The notes beneath the pieces are model-generated. The model was not told the origin of the DNA. It made no database searches and saw only the letters and a list, made by a program, of their open reading frames with translations. Below, piece after piece: positions 1 through 8,849 of a DNA stretch of 64,000 nucleotides (positions are counted from its first letter, which is position 1; every line of letters starts with the position of its first letter). The position numbers were made by a program, and so were the translations under genes. Origin of the DNA: JAQVEM01 sp964610315 (GTDB lineage: Bacteria > Actinomycetota > Humimicrobiia > Humimicrobiales > Humimicrobiaceae); assembly GCA_964610315.1 (NCBI GenBank), contig CAZSVM010000004.1, positions 45,855 to 109,854 of the forward strand, given 5' to 3'.

Positions 1-2
1 TA

Positions 3-311
3 AAAGTAATCCTGGATATAATCACCGTAAAATTTCTTTTAAGTTATTCACAGAGACCCATACAGATATTCGGCCTGCTGGGTTTATTTTCGGCAGCTAT
101 TGGTTTTATTATGACACTTTATTTAATTATAATGAGGATATTTTTCAGTCAATCCCTTTCGGATAGGCCGCTGTTTATTCTGTCCATATTTATGATTTTT
201 ATAGGAATCCAGCTTATTACCATGGGGCTTCTGGCAGAAGTGCTTATGAGGGTACATCATAAAGTTCGAAATAGACCTACATATGTAATAAAAGAAATGA
301 TTCTAAAGTAA
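3..311 (+). CDS. GT2 polyprenyl-phosphate glycosyltransferase, C-terminal part (cut by window edge)
   Basis: The reading frame is open from the first bases and ends at TAA 309-311, so the N-terminus lies outside the window. About 102 residues are visible. After a short segment with the motif YSQRPIQIFG come two hydrophobic helices (around LLGLFSAAIGFIMTLYLI and LFILSIFMIFIGIQLITMGL) and a basic tail. This is the usual end of DPM1/GtrB/ArnC-like family 2 enzymes that load a sugar onto a polyprenyl phosphate. The catalytic domain is not visible, so the sugar is unknown. The next gene starts 13 bp downstream, probably in the same operon. Confidence 0.72.
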   Translation, partial: KVILDIITVKFLLSYSQRPIQIFGLLGLFSAAIGFIMTLYLIIMRIFFSQSLSDRPLFILSIFMIFIGIQLITMGLLAEVLMRVHHKVRNRPTYVIKEMILK

Positions 312-324
312 ATATGAACTTATA

Positions 325-1326
325 ATGAATAAATTAGACCGTATTTTTAGCCTGCTTCGGATTTATATAAATTACTGCTTTAAAAGAACCAATTGCCGTT
401 ATTATCCCATCAGAATATGGATCGAATTATCCAGCAGATGCAATTTAAGATGCCGCTTTTGCGTCAATAAAGATCTGCCGCCGTATCAGAAGGGGGATAT
501 GGATTTTCAGCTGTTTAAAAAAATAATCGATGAAATAGCCGGCAAGGTCCATGATGTTAATTTATTTCATAGAGGAGAGCCGCTTCTTAATAATAACCTG
601 ATACCAATGATTGCTTATGCCGCTAAAAAGGGAGTTAAAACCAGAATTCATACCAATGCTACTCTTATGAATAAGGAACTGGACAGGAACATAATATTAG
701 CCGGTCTGGATTTAATCTCCTTCTCATTTGACGGGTACACCAGAGAAGTATATGAAAAAAACAGAATTGGTGCCGAATTTGATAAAAGCTTAGCTAATAT
801 AAAAAATTTCCTTAAGGTAAAAAAGCAATTGAAATCAAAAAAACCATATACCATTATCCAGGTTATAGGTAACGGAATAAAATTGTCCAGAGAGGAGACC
901 ATAAAACAAAGGAAAGCTTTTTTAAAGAATTTTAAAAATCTTCCACTGGATAAGATAGTAACCAGGACTGCCCATAACTGGGGAGGATTGCTTAAGATAA
1001 ATGAGGCAGATAATAAGAGAGTCGAAAACAAAAAAATAAGTTCCTGTACCTTCCCTTGGTACTCACTTACTATATTTTATGATGGAAGGGTGTTTTTATG
1101 TCCCCAGGACTTCGAAGGTAAAATTTATATAGGTAATATTAATGAAAGGAGGATAGAGGAAATTTTCAATGGCGAAACTATAAGGAATATAAGAAAAGCA
1201 TTTAGGTCTGGTATAATTGATGATAGGTTTCCCTGCAGGGATTGTGATAGAATTGGGAGAAAATCTTTTCTGGGTATTCCTCTGGAATATCTGAGGATTT
1301 TTATAGGGGATCACTTGAGAAACTAG
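325..1326 (+). CDS. Radical SAM protein with SPASM-type C-terminus
   Basis: The 333-residue protein carries the radical SAM cluster motif CNLRCRFC (Cys39, Cys43, Cys46), which binds a 4Fe-4S cluster and S-adenosylmethionine. Its C-terminal third has further cysteines in a SPASM-like arrangement (CTFPWYSLTIFYDG, then FLCPQDFEG, then PCRDCDRIG near residues 302-310) that would bind auxiliary clusters. Such proteins modify peptides or sugars, and in polysaccharide loci they often act on nucleotide sugars or lipid carriers. The substrate cannot be read from sequence. The gene lies 13 bp after the upstream GT2 and starts at ATG. Confidence 0.85.
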   Translation: MNKLDRIFSLLRIYINYCFKRTNCRYYPIRIWIELSSRCNLRCRFCVNKDLPPYQKGDMDFQLFKKIIDEIAGKVHDVNLFHRGEPLLNNNLIPMIAYAAKKGVKTRIHTNATLMNKELDRNIILAGLDLISFSFDGYTREVYEKNRIGAEFDKSLANIKNFLKVKKQLKSKKPYTIIQVIGNGIKLSREETIKQRKAFLKNFKNLPLDKIVTRTAHNWGGLLKINEADNKRVENKKISSCTFPWYSLTIFYDGRVFLCPQDFEGKIYIGNINERRIEEIFNGETIRNIRKAFRSGIIDDRFPCRDCDRIGRKSFLGIPLEYLRIFIGDHLRN

Positions 1327-1416
1327 AAAATGATGTCAAATATATGAAATATTTAGTATATTAAATGTTCTAAATGTATTCTTTGGCAGCTGGTTTTTGC
1401 CGGTTGGAAAAAGGAG

Positions 1417-2160
1417 TTGATTGAAATAGAAAGATATGAGGATAAGATACAAAAGGCACTTTTTGCTAGAAACAGGTCAAAAATTGCCAAATACATGGAT
1501 TTATTTGTGGGAAGGAAAGGCTTTTTTAATTTGTTGAAATATGAATTAATAATCCTGCTGTTTCAGGATATGCGTGGAGCTATTGGCATTTTTTTTAGAA
1601 ATTTATTTTATCCCATGTTGTTTAAGAAAGTAGGCAAGGGAGTGAGTTTTGGAAAATCGGTAACTATAAGGCATCCTCATAAGATAACTATCGAAGATAA
1701 TGTAGTAATAGATGATTACGGTGTTCTAGACGCCAAGGGACTGGACAATAAAGGTATCAGCATAGGGGAAAATATCTTTATCGGCAGGAACAGTATATTA
1801 AGCTGCAAGAATGGCGATATAATCCTGGAAAAAAATGTAGTGATAGGATTTAACTGTGAGATAGTTTCAACCAGCAGGGTGATAGTTGGGGAGAATACCT
1901 TAATTTCCGCATATGTATATATTATCGGCGGGGGACATGATTATTCCAGAGTAGATATTCCCATATCCGAGCAGGAGAAGCCTTCTTATGGTATAAAGAT
2001 AGAAAAGAATTGCTGGATAGGAGCAGGTGCCATGGTTTTTGACGGTATTACCATAGGAAAAGATGCTATTATCGGAGCAGGAGCTGTGGTTTCAAAAGAT
2101 ATACCCCCTTTCTCCATAGCAGCAGGAATACCGGCAAGAGTTGCCAAGTTTAGAAAATGA
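1417..2160 (+). CDS. Hexapeptide-repeat acyltransferase (WbbJ-like)
   Basis: The protein is a left-handed beta-helix acyltransferase. After about 60 N-terminal residues come repeated [LIV]-G-x-x-x-x hexapeptide turns (GVSFGKSVTIRHPHKITIEDNV is broken across several coils), the loop GGGHDYSR with the likely catalytic His, and the closing motif IGAGAMVFDGITIGKDAIIGAGAVV cut into standard coils. The family O-acetylates sugars or amino sugars using acetyl-CoA. The start is uncertain: the TTG at 1417 abuts an AAGGAG sequence with no spacer. The gene belongs with the surrounding surface-glycan genes. Confidence 0.8.
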   Translation: MIEIERYEDKIQKALFARNRSKIAKYMDLFVGRKGFFNLLKYELIILLFQDMRGAIGIFFRNLFYPMLFKKVGKGVSFGKSVTIRHPHKITIEDNVVIDDYGVLDAKGLDNKGISIGENIFIGRNSILSCKNGDIILEKNVVIGFNCEIVSTSRVIVGENTLISAYVYIIGGGHDYSRVDIPISEQEKPSYGIKIEKNCWIGAGAMVFDGITIGKDAIIGAGAVVSKDIPPFSIAAGIPARVAKFRK

Positions 2161-2183
2161 TTGAGTAGTTTATTTAATAAAGG

Positions 2184-3215
2184 ATGAAAAACAGGATTGT
2201 TTCTTTTTACAAAAAAAATAAGAAAATAATACTTCTTCTGGTCAGAATCATAATCAGTGCTTCTCTTATTTTCTATTTGATTAAGACACAGATAAAAAAT
2301 TTCTCCAGTGTAGTTGAAATTTTAAAATCATCGGATAAGATTTTGCTTATCCTTGCGCTATCAACCCATGCTCTGGGTACCTATATAACTGCGGTCAGGT
2401 GGAAGGCTCTTTTAAATACCCAGAAAGTAAAATTGGGTGCGGCCACGTTAAGTGTTACCGTACTTATAGGTTCTTTTTTCAATAATTTTCTACCCACCAG
2501 CATCGGAGGGGATGTATTCAGAACCTATGATGCTTCAAAAAAGGGTAAGATTCCCCTGGGTGTGTCAGCTTCGGTAATTCTGGTGGAGAGATTTTCCGGG
2601 GTGGTAAGCGCTGCAACTTATGCAATTATAGCCTTATTTTTAGGATTTACCGCTATCGGCCACCGTTCGGTAATCATTCCTATCGTTATATTTTTTATAA
2701 TAACCATAATTCTGGCTTTTTTAATCATCAATCCTTCTTTTTTCGGATTGGGTAAAATTTCCAATAAGTTCAAATTTATGCGGAAAATAAATGAAAAATT
2801 ATCCAATGTTTATAATACCCTGATGAGCTTTAAAAAATATAAAGGGGCGCTTGTGGTAGTACTGGTCTTTAGCTTTCTTCTTCAATTTACGGTTATACTC
2901 AACTGGTTTCTGGCGGCCAGAGCTCTGGGAATCAATTTAAGTTTAACCGCATTTATATTTATTGTGCCGGTAGTGGCAACCATAGCCATGATCCCCATCT
3001 CTATCGGCGGCATCGGATTGAGGGAAAATTCTCTGGTTTTTATCCTGATTGCCATGGGAGTAACCAGTGAGAAAGCTGCTTTATGTTCCCTTCTTATATT
3101 ATTTATGCTGATTATAATGGGAACCATAGGAGGAATTATATATATCGTAAGGCCCCATTTAGAAGACAGATTCAATAAAACAAAACCGGAAACATCGGAT
3201 AATCTTAAAACTTAG
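2184..3215 (+). CDS. Integral membrane protein, lysylphosphatidylglycerol synthase TM-region/UPF0104 family
   Basis: The 343-residue protein has about eight hydrophobic helices and the family signature LPTSIGGDVFR (near residues 103-113), followed by SASVILVERFSGV and later IPISIGGIGLRENSLVF. This is the MprF N-terminal/AglD-like family, which is often found beside glycosyltransferases and is thought to move lipids or lipid-linked substrates across the membrane. It lacks the cytosolic aminoacyl-transferase domain of MprF, so it probably does not make lysyl-PG. It starts at ATG 24 bp after the acyltransferase stop. Confidence 0.82.
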   Translation: MKNRIVSFYKKNKKIILLLVRIIISASLIFYLIKTQIKNFSSVVEILKSSDKILLILALSTHALGTYITAVRWKALLNTQKVKLGAATLSVTVLIGSFFNNFLPTSIGGDVFRTYDASKKGKIPLGVSASVILVERFSGVVSAATYAIIALFLGFTAIGHRSVIIPIVIFFIITIILAFLIINPSFFGLGKISNKFKFMRKINEKLSNVYNTLMSFKKYKGALVVVLVFSFLLQFTVILNWFLAARALGINLSLTAFIFIVPVVATIAMIPISIGGIGLRENSLVFILIAMGVTSEKAALCSLLILFMLIIMGTIGGIIYIVRPHLEDRFNKTKPETSDNLKT

Positions 3216-3278
3216 AGTGGAAATGTCCAGTATTCCATAAAAAATTCCCCGGGTGGTTATTTCCTGTAAGAAGAGAAA

Positions 3279-4676
3279 TTAAAAACCGGACAATAATCTG
3301 GCTATAATATTGCGAAATCGTTTGGTAGCATTCATGGAAAACTCACCATATCTGGAGTATATGACAGCATACCCTATTGCCTTTACAATGGAAAACTTTC
3401 TGAAAATACGGAATCCAAATCTCTGGAAACATCGAGCAATATCATTTCTGGAAAAATGGGGGAGATTAAGTAATGAACCTCGCCGCGAGATGTATCCTCT
3501 GGGCAGAGGTTCATCCGGATTGAAGTATCCCTTCCGGATACAGTAATTATAGAGCTCCGTCCCCGGATAAGGATAGAATACGAATATACTTACTACATCC
3601 GGTTTTATTTCAACGTTTAAACTAATGGTGTCCAGATGTTTTCCTATGGTTTCATCGGGAAGTCCGACCATATTCAGGGTTTTAACCTGAAATCCGATTT
3701 TTTTGGCCATTGCTGTGGTTTTTAGAATTTGATGATTGGTCATATTTCTCTTTAAAATTTTTCGCCGCAGCTCCTCATTGCCGGACTCTAGACCCAAATC
3801 AACTCTGCGGCCCCCTGCCTCCTTTAATTCTTTCAGCATTTCTTCATTACAAATCCCCACACGGCTGCAGAAAATAAAAGGCTTGCCAATTTCCAGGGGA
3901 TATTTCTCACAAAATTTCTTACGGATTGTTTTATTCATCATAAAAATATCATCATCAAAGAAAATTTCTTTAAATCTGTACCTTTCATTAAGATATTTTA
4001 GCTCCTCCATTATATGTTCGGCGGAACGGAAGCGGACATAACCTCCCGGTTGAGATTCACTTATGCTCCTGTTTGCACAGTAAGTACACTGGTATGGGCA
4101 GCCTCTGGTTGTCAGTACTCGTACCTGTGCAAATCCATACCGGTCAATTGATTTCTGATGATTGAAGAGTTCCCTGTCCTCGAACGGAAGTTTATCCAGA
4201 TCAGCGATAAACGGCCTTGTTTCATTCTTTATAATGTTCCCCCCAATCCTCACCCATAAATTCTTTATTTTACTGCAGTCTCTGCCAGCCTTTAGAGCAT
4301 TCACCAGTTCCAATAAGGGGTACTCTCCTTCTCCGATACAGATGGCATCTAATCGGGGGATGTCTTCGATACACATTGGGTAAGAGGTGGGATGGGGCCC
4401 TCCGCAAATTGTAAATATACCCTTAGGGACATTATTAACCAGTTTCTTTATAAAATGGAACTGCTCTGTTGTTGAGTATGTGCCTATAATATCCGGATTC
4501 TGCTCTCTGATATAAGCTTCCCATTTTTTAGGATTGGGTTCTCTGGTAAAATGTATTAGAGAAATGGATTGTATGCCATTTTTTTTAAGCACAGCAGAAA
4601 GAAAAGCCAGTCCATGCTGATAGTATAAAGGGCCGAATTTTTGATTTATCTCCGTAAATAAAAGAAATATCTTCAT
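3279..4676 (-). CDS. B12-binding-domain-type radical SAM protein
   Basis: The N-terminal 150 residues have the Rossmann-like fold typical of cobalamin-binding radical SAM proteins (GLAFLSAVLKKNGI, then CGGPHPTSYP and IGEGEYPLLEL). I see no DxHxxG motif, so if cobalamin binds it would be base-off without a His ligand. The radical SAM motif CPYQCTYC follows at Cys193, Cys197 and Cys200, with the downstream strands FFDDDIF, LGLESGNEELRRKI and YPYPGTELY normal for the family. Known members are methyltransferases or ring-forming enzymes, and the substrate here is unknown. The gene runs opposite to its upstream neighbours. Confidence 0.83.
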   Translation of the reverse strand: MKIFLLFTEINQKFGPLYYQHGLAFLSAVLKKNGIQSISLIHFTREPNPKKWEAYIREQNPDIIGTYSTTEQFHFIKKLVNNVPKGIFTICGGPHPTSYPMCIEDIPRLDAICIGEGEYPLLELVNALKAGRDCSKIKNLWVRIGGNIIKNETRPFIADLDKLPFEDRELFNHQKSIDRYGFAQVRVLTTRGCPYQCTYCANRSISESQPGGYVRFRSAEHIMEELKYLNERYRFKEIFFDDDIFMMNKTIRKKFCEKYPLEIGKPFIFCSRVGICNEEMLKELKEAGGRRVDLGLESGNEELRRKILKRNMTNHQILKTTAMAKKIGFQVKTLNMVGLPDETIGKHLDTISLNVEIKPDVVSIFVFYPYPGTELYNYCIRKGYFNPDEPLPRGYISRRGSLLNLPHFSRNDIARCFQRFGFRIFRKFSIVKAIGYAVIYSRYGEFSMNATKRFRNIIARLLSGF

Positions 4677-4714
4677 AAATTGGTATTATTTCACTAAAAA
4701 TAAATTCGTCAATA

Positions 4715-4873
4715 TTAGAAATTTAAAATATCCAGTAATTTATGAAAAAAATCTCTCAGGTAATTATTATATAAGCTAAAATTTGTGATTTCAAAAAAAA
4801 TGATTAATGCCAGTAAAAAAACAAGCGCAAAAAAAAGATAATATAAAATTTTTATAAACAAAATTCTTTTCAT
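4715..4873 (-). CDS. Small single-pass membrane protein, 52 residues
   Basis: This short gene starts at ATG 4871-4873 and overlaps the stop of the preceding glycosyltransferase in an ATGA arrangement, the usual sign of translational coupling. The product begins MKRILFIKILYYLF, has one long hydrophobic helix (to about residue 28), and ends in a polar tail with YNNYLRDFFHKLLDIL, which may be amphipathic. No family is recognised. Its position suggests a partner or regulatory subunit of the lipid-sugar glycosyltransferase, but this rests only on the overlap. Confidence 0.55.
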   Translation of the reverse strand: MKRILFIKILYYLFFALVFLLALIIFFEITNFSLYNNYLRDFFHKLLDILNF

Positions 4874-5829
4874 TTATTCTCTCTGATAATTTTTTTCAAA
4901 AGATATAAAATTTCTTCCTGGTTAATCCTGATTCTTTTAATTATATTTGCTGATATACCTACTATAAAGAATGTAACTGAAATAAAAAGAAAAGTTCCCC
5001 CTACGAATCCTGACCAGATGTTTGGATGGAATGACCCTATTGAAATATAGGTATAAAGTAAAATTGATCCAAAAAAGACACTTATTATAAAAAAGAAGAG
5101 GGCAATATAAGAAAAAAAAGTAAACGGCTTATAGTCTCGATAAGTTTCAAGAATAATTTTAAGAGCATTTATTCCATAAGTAAAAAGTTTGGAGGAAATT
5201 TTTGAAACCCGTGAAGGAAAATATTTTACTTTTATGGGAATTTCAATAATATTTAGTTTCTTGAATGAAAGATCAATAAATATCTCCTGAGTATAGGTAA
5301 AACTACCCTGTAGATTTAAATATAACAATGCTCTTTGGGAATATGCTCTGAATCCACACGAAACGTCGTAAAACCTTTTACCAACCAGCTTACTTATAAA
5401 TATTGACATTAATTTATTTCCCCAGAACTTGGATAGAGGCATCTGTGGATAATAGCTTTTATTAATAAATCTGGAAGCGGTTACCAGATCAGCTTTTTCT
5501 TCCATAATAGGTTTAATAAGTTTGGGAATATCTTGGGGATTGAATTGGCCATCTCCGTCAATACTGACCATAATTTCGAAATTATGGTCCAGAGCATATT
5601 GGATGCACTTGCCAAATGTTGCACCCAGTCCCATATTACGGTAATTTTTTATGACCTCTGCACCTGAATCCCCGGCAATTTTTGCAGTTTTATCTGTACT
5701 GCCGTCATCGATAACCAGGATATGAATTTCGGATACTTCCTTAAGTTTCTCCGGAATATTTTGTATTACTTCTTCTATTTTTTCTTCTTCGTTATAGGCA
5801 GGAATTGCCACTAGTAATTTTTTTACCAT
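4870..5829 (-). CDS. GT2 polyprenyl-phosphate sugar transferase (DPM1/GtrB-like)
   Basis: The 319-residue protein has the full family 2 catalytic domain: IPAYNEEEKIEEVI at the N-terminus, VIDDGSTDKT for nucleotide binding and SIDGDGQF as the DxD-type metal motif. Two C-terminal membrane helices follow (around residues 235-260 and 275-300). It should transfer a sugar from a nucleotide donor to a polyprenyl phosphate on the inner face of the membrane. It is divergent from the EmrE-like pair and the GT-C gene across the 5830-6126 gap. Together they match the make-flip-transfer logic of Gtr/Arn systems. Confidence 0.88.
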   Translation of the reverse strand: MVKKLLVAIPAYNEEEKIEEVIQNIPEKLKEVSEIHILVIDDGSTDKTAKIAGDSGAEVIKNYRNMGLGATFGKCIQYALDHNFEIMVSIDGDGQFNPQDIPKLIKPIMEEKADLVTASRFINKSYYPQMPLSKFWGNKLMSIFISKLVGKRFYDVSCGFRAYSQRALLYLNLQGSFTYTQEIFIDLSFKKLNIIEIPIKVKYFPSRVSKISSKLFTYGINALKIILETYRDYKPFTFFSYIALFFFIISVFFGSILLYTYISIGSFHPNIWSGFVGGTFLFISVTFFIVGISANIIKRIRINQEEILYLLKKIIRENK

Positions 5830-6126
5830 ATTGCCTTTGCTATATTAACTTTAACCATATTAAATCTTTGTATCGTTTATTATTGAACCGAACTGTTTTA
5901 AAATCTGTCTTTACCATTCCGGTATAATTAAGTCAAAAGTTATCCAGATAACCGGTATATACAGTGTAATCCAATTTGAATAATTTTATAACTATAACAT
6001 AAAAAATAATAGGCTTTAAGATTTTTTATTTTTTTATACAGCATAAAAAAACTTATAATTTGATTAATTTTGATATAAAATGTGTTTCACGATATTTATT
6101 TGGTTTAATTAGCTAAAAAATCAAAA
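5830..6126. other. Divergent intergenic region, very AT-rich
   Basis: This 297-bp gap separates the minus-strand glycosyltransferase from the plus-strand membrane-protein pair, so it should hold promoters for both directions. I see several TATAAA/TATATT-like hexamers but no pair with good spacing, and no hairpin followed by a T-tract. No convincing small gene is visible. Confidence 0.4.
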
Positions 6127-6501
6127 ATGAAATTTAAAAATATTAATAAAGATTTTTTTTATATCCTTATACTTGTTCTCACTATCAGTATTAATTTACT
6201 AAGTGTAATAGCAAGTAAATATATAGGGATAAATTTTAAACTCTCTGGGATTTTTATTTTCTGGCTCGCCGTTCTTATAATAACTTATGGCCTGAAATTT
6301 TTGTTCTGGTTTATTCTGCATAGACAATTCCGGCTGTCTTTTATATATCCATTCCTGAGTTTGAATTACTTTCTCTCGCTGTTTCTGGGAAAGATTCTAT
6401 TCCAGGAGCCTATTACTTTAAAGAAAATAGTAGGATCTACCATAATAGTAATTGGCGTATTTATTATAAGCATGTCCAGTAAAAAGCTGGAAGGAGTCTA
6501 A
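6127..6501 (+). CDS. EmrE/EamA-type four-helix membrane protein, first of a pair (putative flippase subunit)
   Basis: The 124-residue protein has four hydrophobic helices and the closing signature of half-size drug/metabolite transporters: FLGKILFQEPITLKKIVG then STIIVIGVFIISMS. Half-size proteins of this superfamily work as dimers. The next gene, 3 bp downstream, encodes a second one, as in the ArnE/ArnF heterodimer that flips aminoarabinose-undecaprenyl phosphate. Its first helix starts after a short lysine-rich N-terminus. Flippase is inferred from context, and a small-multidrug exporter is the main alternative. Confidence 0.7.
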   Translation: MKFKNINKDFFYILILVLTISINLLSVIASKYIGINFKLSGIFIFWLAVLIITYGLKFLFWFILHRQFRLSFIYPFLSLNYFLSLFLGKILFQEPITLKKIVGSTIIVIGVFIISMSSKKLEGV

Positions 6502-6504
6502 TAT

Positions 6505-6843
6505 ATGCTTTATATTTCTTTAGCGATTATAACCCAGTTCCTGGTTGCTCTTGCCCAGCTTATTCTTAAAATGGGAGCGGTCAGAGTGGATTTTAAAAAA
6601 CCTTTGATTCATAATTTTAAAAATAAATATCTGCTTATAAGCATATTTTTATTTTTACTGGTTCCCATGCTTTCCATAATTGCCATGAGAGTAATGGGTT
6701 TCTCGAATTTTTACTCCTTTACTGCATTAAGCTACTTTTTTATAATGTTGTTTTCATGGAAGGTCCTTAAGGAAGATATCGATAGATTTAGAATTATAGG
6801 GAACCTTCTGGTTATTGCTGGGGTTATAATATTTAATTTATAG
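6505..6843 (+). CDS. EmrE/EamA-type four-helix membrane protein, second of a pair (putative flippase subunit)
   Basis: The 112-residue protein has four hydrophobic helices. It starts with the typical LAIITQFLVALAQLILKMGA, in which a polar residue breaks helix 1, and ends with SWKVLKEDIDRFRIIG and a last helix. The short spacing after its partner implies coupled translation and a heterodimer. The following gene is a GT-C type transferase, which would use a sugar-lipid delivered to the outer face. Assignment to the drug/metabolite transporter superfamily is firm, but the substrate is inferred. Confidence 0.7.
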   Translation: MLYISLAIITQFLVALAQLILKMGAVRVDFKKPLIHNFKNKYLLISIFLFLLVPMLSIIAMRVMGFSNFYSFTALSYFFIMLFSWKVLKEDIDRFRIIGNLLVIAGVIIFNL

Positions 6844-6876
6844 ATTAATATTAATAGAAATTATTTTAAGGAGAGT

Positions 6877-8769
6877 ATGTTACAAAAGATCAAAGAATTC
6901 CTTTTGAATAGGAAAGTAATTATATTTTCGATTCTTTCATTTACCATCCCACTGGTTATTTATATACTGACTCTGGAACCTAAATTAATCGGAGGGGATA
7001 CCAGCTGGTACGCACTCCAGATTCCGGAAATGAGCCTTATGGTACCCACCGGCTATCCCACATTTTCCATGCTGGAAAAGCTTTTTACTTTTTTACCCAT
7101 TGGAGATCTGGCATACAGGCTCAATCTTTTTTCTGCAATATTCGGCGCGCTTACTATTTTATTTTTGTTTCTTGCCATTAACAGGCTGGTGAAAAATGAG
7201 TTCGTAAGTTTCATGGGATCCATGATATTTGCTTTTATTGTGCCTTTCTGGGAAGTGGCAAACAGAATGGAATTCGACACCCTGAACAGTTTTTTTGTGG
7301 CTTTGCTCCTTTTTTCGGCAGTTATTTATAGTGAAAATAAAACCAGGAAGTATTTATATTTTTTCTTTTTCTGCCTTGGCCTGAGTTTGACCGATCACCC
7401 CCTTACATTTTTCCTGGTCCCGGCCATTGTTTTATACGTTATTATCATAAATCACCGGATTTTTAAAAATTTAAAGGCAATTTTTGTAAGTATATTATTT
7501 TTTGTCCTGCCCCTCCTGTCTTATTTATACCTTCCCATAAGATCTCTTCAGGGATATGGAGAAGTAACCACTCCCATTAGATTTTTTTATTATGTAACCG
7601 GAAGAAACGTGACCGGGGAAGTGCACGGGGGAAGTTTTGGCGATAAAAGCATTTCATTGATTTTTAAGGTAATAAAGGATTATTTCGGAATAGTTTATAA
7701 TGCTTACGGCGTCATTTTTATTATTATTGCGTTGATAGGATTTATCTTTCTGATTAAAAAAAATATAAAGTTCGGGCTCTGCACATTTTTACTGATAATT
7801 TTGAATTTTGTGGTGCCGCCGCTGTATATCGGACATGCGGACCGGAATTACCTGCTGGATTCTATGATTGTCTTTTCTTTTTATATCGGTTTTGGATTGT
7901 TATTTATACTGAATGGATCGATTTTTCTTTTTAATAAGTCATTGGGAAATAAAAAAGTTTTAAAAGTTGATGACTTTTTAAAGTATTTTTTAATAGCAAT
8001 TATAGTTTTATTTTTTATTTTTCTACCCCTTTCCTTTATTCTGGAAAATTATGCCAAGCTTGACCTTTCGGAACCTCCCGATGTTTATAAGTTCTGGGAT
8101 AATGCTTTCAACAATATGGAGAGTAACTCAAAAGTATATGTTCTTGCAAAATCCACCAGTATCGGAATGTATGTAGATGAATACGAATATGGTGATAAAA
8201 ATATAGAGTATATTTCCCATAAAGTTCCGGAATATACGGTTGAGGATATGATCGAGTCTCTTAATGAGGGTATTACGGTATATTTTGTAGGCAACAGCAA
8301 TGCCTTATTATCCGTGTTTGATGCCGAGCAGATAGGAAGGACTTATTCCTGGGAGAGATACAATGAAGTATTGAAACTTTATAAAGTTATTGAACCGGTA
8401 GTCAATATAGAAATAAGTTACTCAAGCGATAGCTATACCCAAGATTTTGGTAAGGAATTTACTATTGAATATACCATTCAAAATAAAAATAAGAAAAACA
8501 TTAAAATTAGCTCACTGGAACTTGAACTTCCCGATAATATTGAATTTATAGGAACTAAGCCTTCCGGATATATTAACCAGGATCCCGGTTTGAGCCGCGG
8601 TATGTATATGTGGGTTAGTGATTCATATATCATAAAGGGAGAAAGTGAAATAAATTTAATTGTAGAACTAAGGGGCGTGAGGCCCGGAAAATCACTTATA
8701 AAATTTAGGTTAACTACCAATGAAGTCTATGTTAACGCTGATGATATTGAAATAGAAATAAAGGATTAA
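6877..8769 (+). CDS. DUF2723/PMT-like GT-C membrane glycosyltransferase with C-terminal beta-sandwich
   Basis: The 630-residue protein has roughly ten membrane helices over residues 15-400. An acidic first loop contains GGDTSWYALQIPEM and the motif PTGYPTFSMLEKLF, characteristic of DUF2723 proteins related to protein O-mannosyltransferases. Such enzymes use polyprenyl-linked sugars on the outer face. A soluble region follows, and residues 508-630 form a CARDB/DUF11-like beta-sandwich that is almost repeated at the end of the next gene. The start is ATG 6877 with GGAG just upstream. It fits as the transferase of the flippase and GT2 set before it. Confidence 0.75.
   Translation: MLQKIKEFLLNRKVIIFSILSFTIPLVIYILTLEPKLIGGDTSWYALQIPEMSLMVPTGYPTFSMLEKLFTFLPIGDLAYRLNLFSAIFGALTILFLFLAINRLVKNEFVSFMGSMIFAFIVPFWEVANRMEFDTLNSFFVALLLFSAVIYSENKTRKYLYFFFFCLGLSLTDHPLTFFLVPAIVLYVIIINHRIFKNLKAIFVSILFFVLPLLSYLYLPIRSLQGYGEVTTPIRFFYYVTGRNVTGEVHGGSFGDKSISLIFKVIKDYFGIVYNAYGVIFIIIALIGFIFLIKKNIKFGLCTFLLIILNFVVPPLYIGHADRNYLLDSMIVFSFYIGFGLLFILNGSIFLFNKSLGNKKVLKVDDFLKYFLIAIIVLFFIFLPLSFILENYAKLDLSEPPDVYKFWDNAFNNMESNSKVYVLAKSTSIGMYVDEYEYGDKNIEYISHKVPEYTVEDMIESLNEGITVYFVGNSNALLSVFDAEQIGRTYSWERYNEVLKLYKVIEPVVNIEISYSSDSYTQDFGKEFTIEYTIQNKNKKNIKISSLELELPDNIEFIGTKPSGYINQDPGLSRGMYMWVSDSYIIKGESEINLIVELRGVRPGKSLIKFRLTTNEVYVNADDIEIEIKD
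8398..8766 (+). repeat. Shared C-terminal beta-sandwich module, copy 1
   Basis: This stretch encodes the last 123 residues of the DUF2723-like protein. It matches the C-terminus of the deacetylase encoded at 10077-10439 over its whole length. Common stretches are ISSLELELPDNIE, GYIN followed by PGLS, and MYMWVSDSYII or IYMWVSDSYII. The DNA is also visibly similar in places, pointing to a recent duplication or gene conversion. Confidence 0.8.
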
Positions 8770-8849
8770 TACAATGGTTAATCTACAGGGCAGTTCTATT
8801 ATATTTAAAGTAAAAAAAAGCAGGTAAAATAAAACAAAAGAAAGTCATA

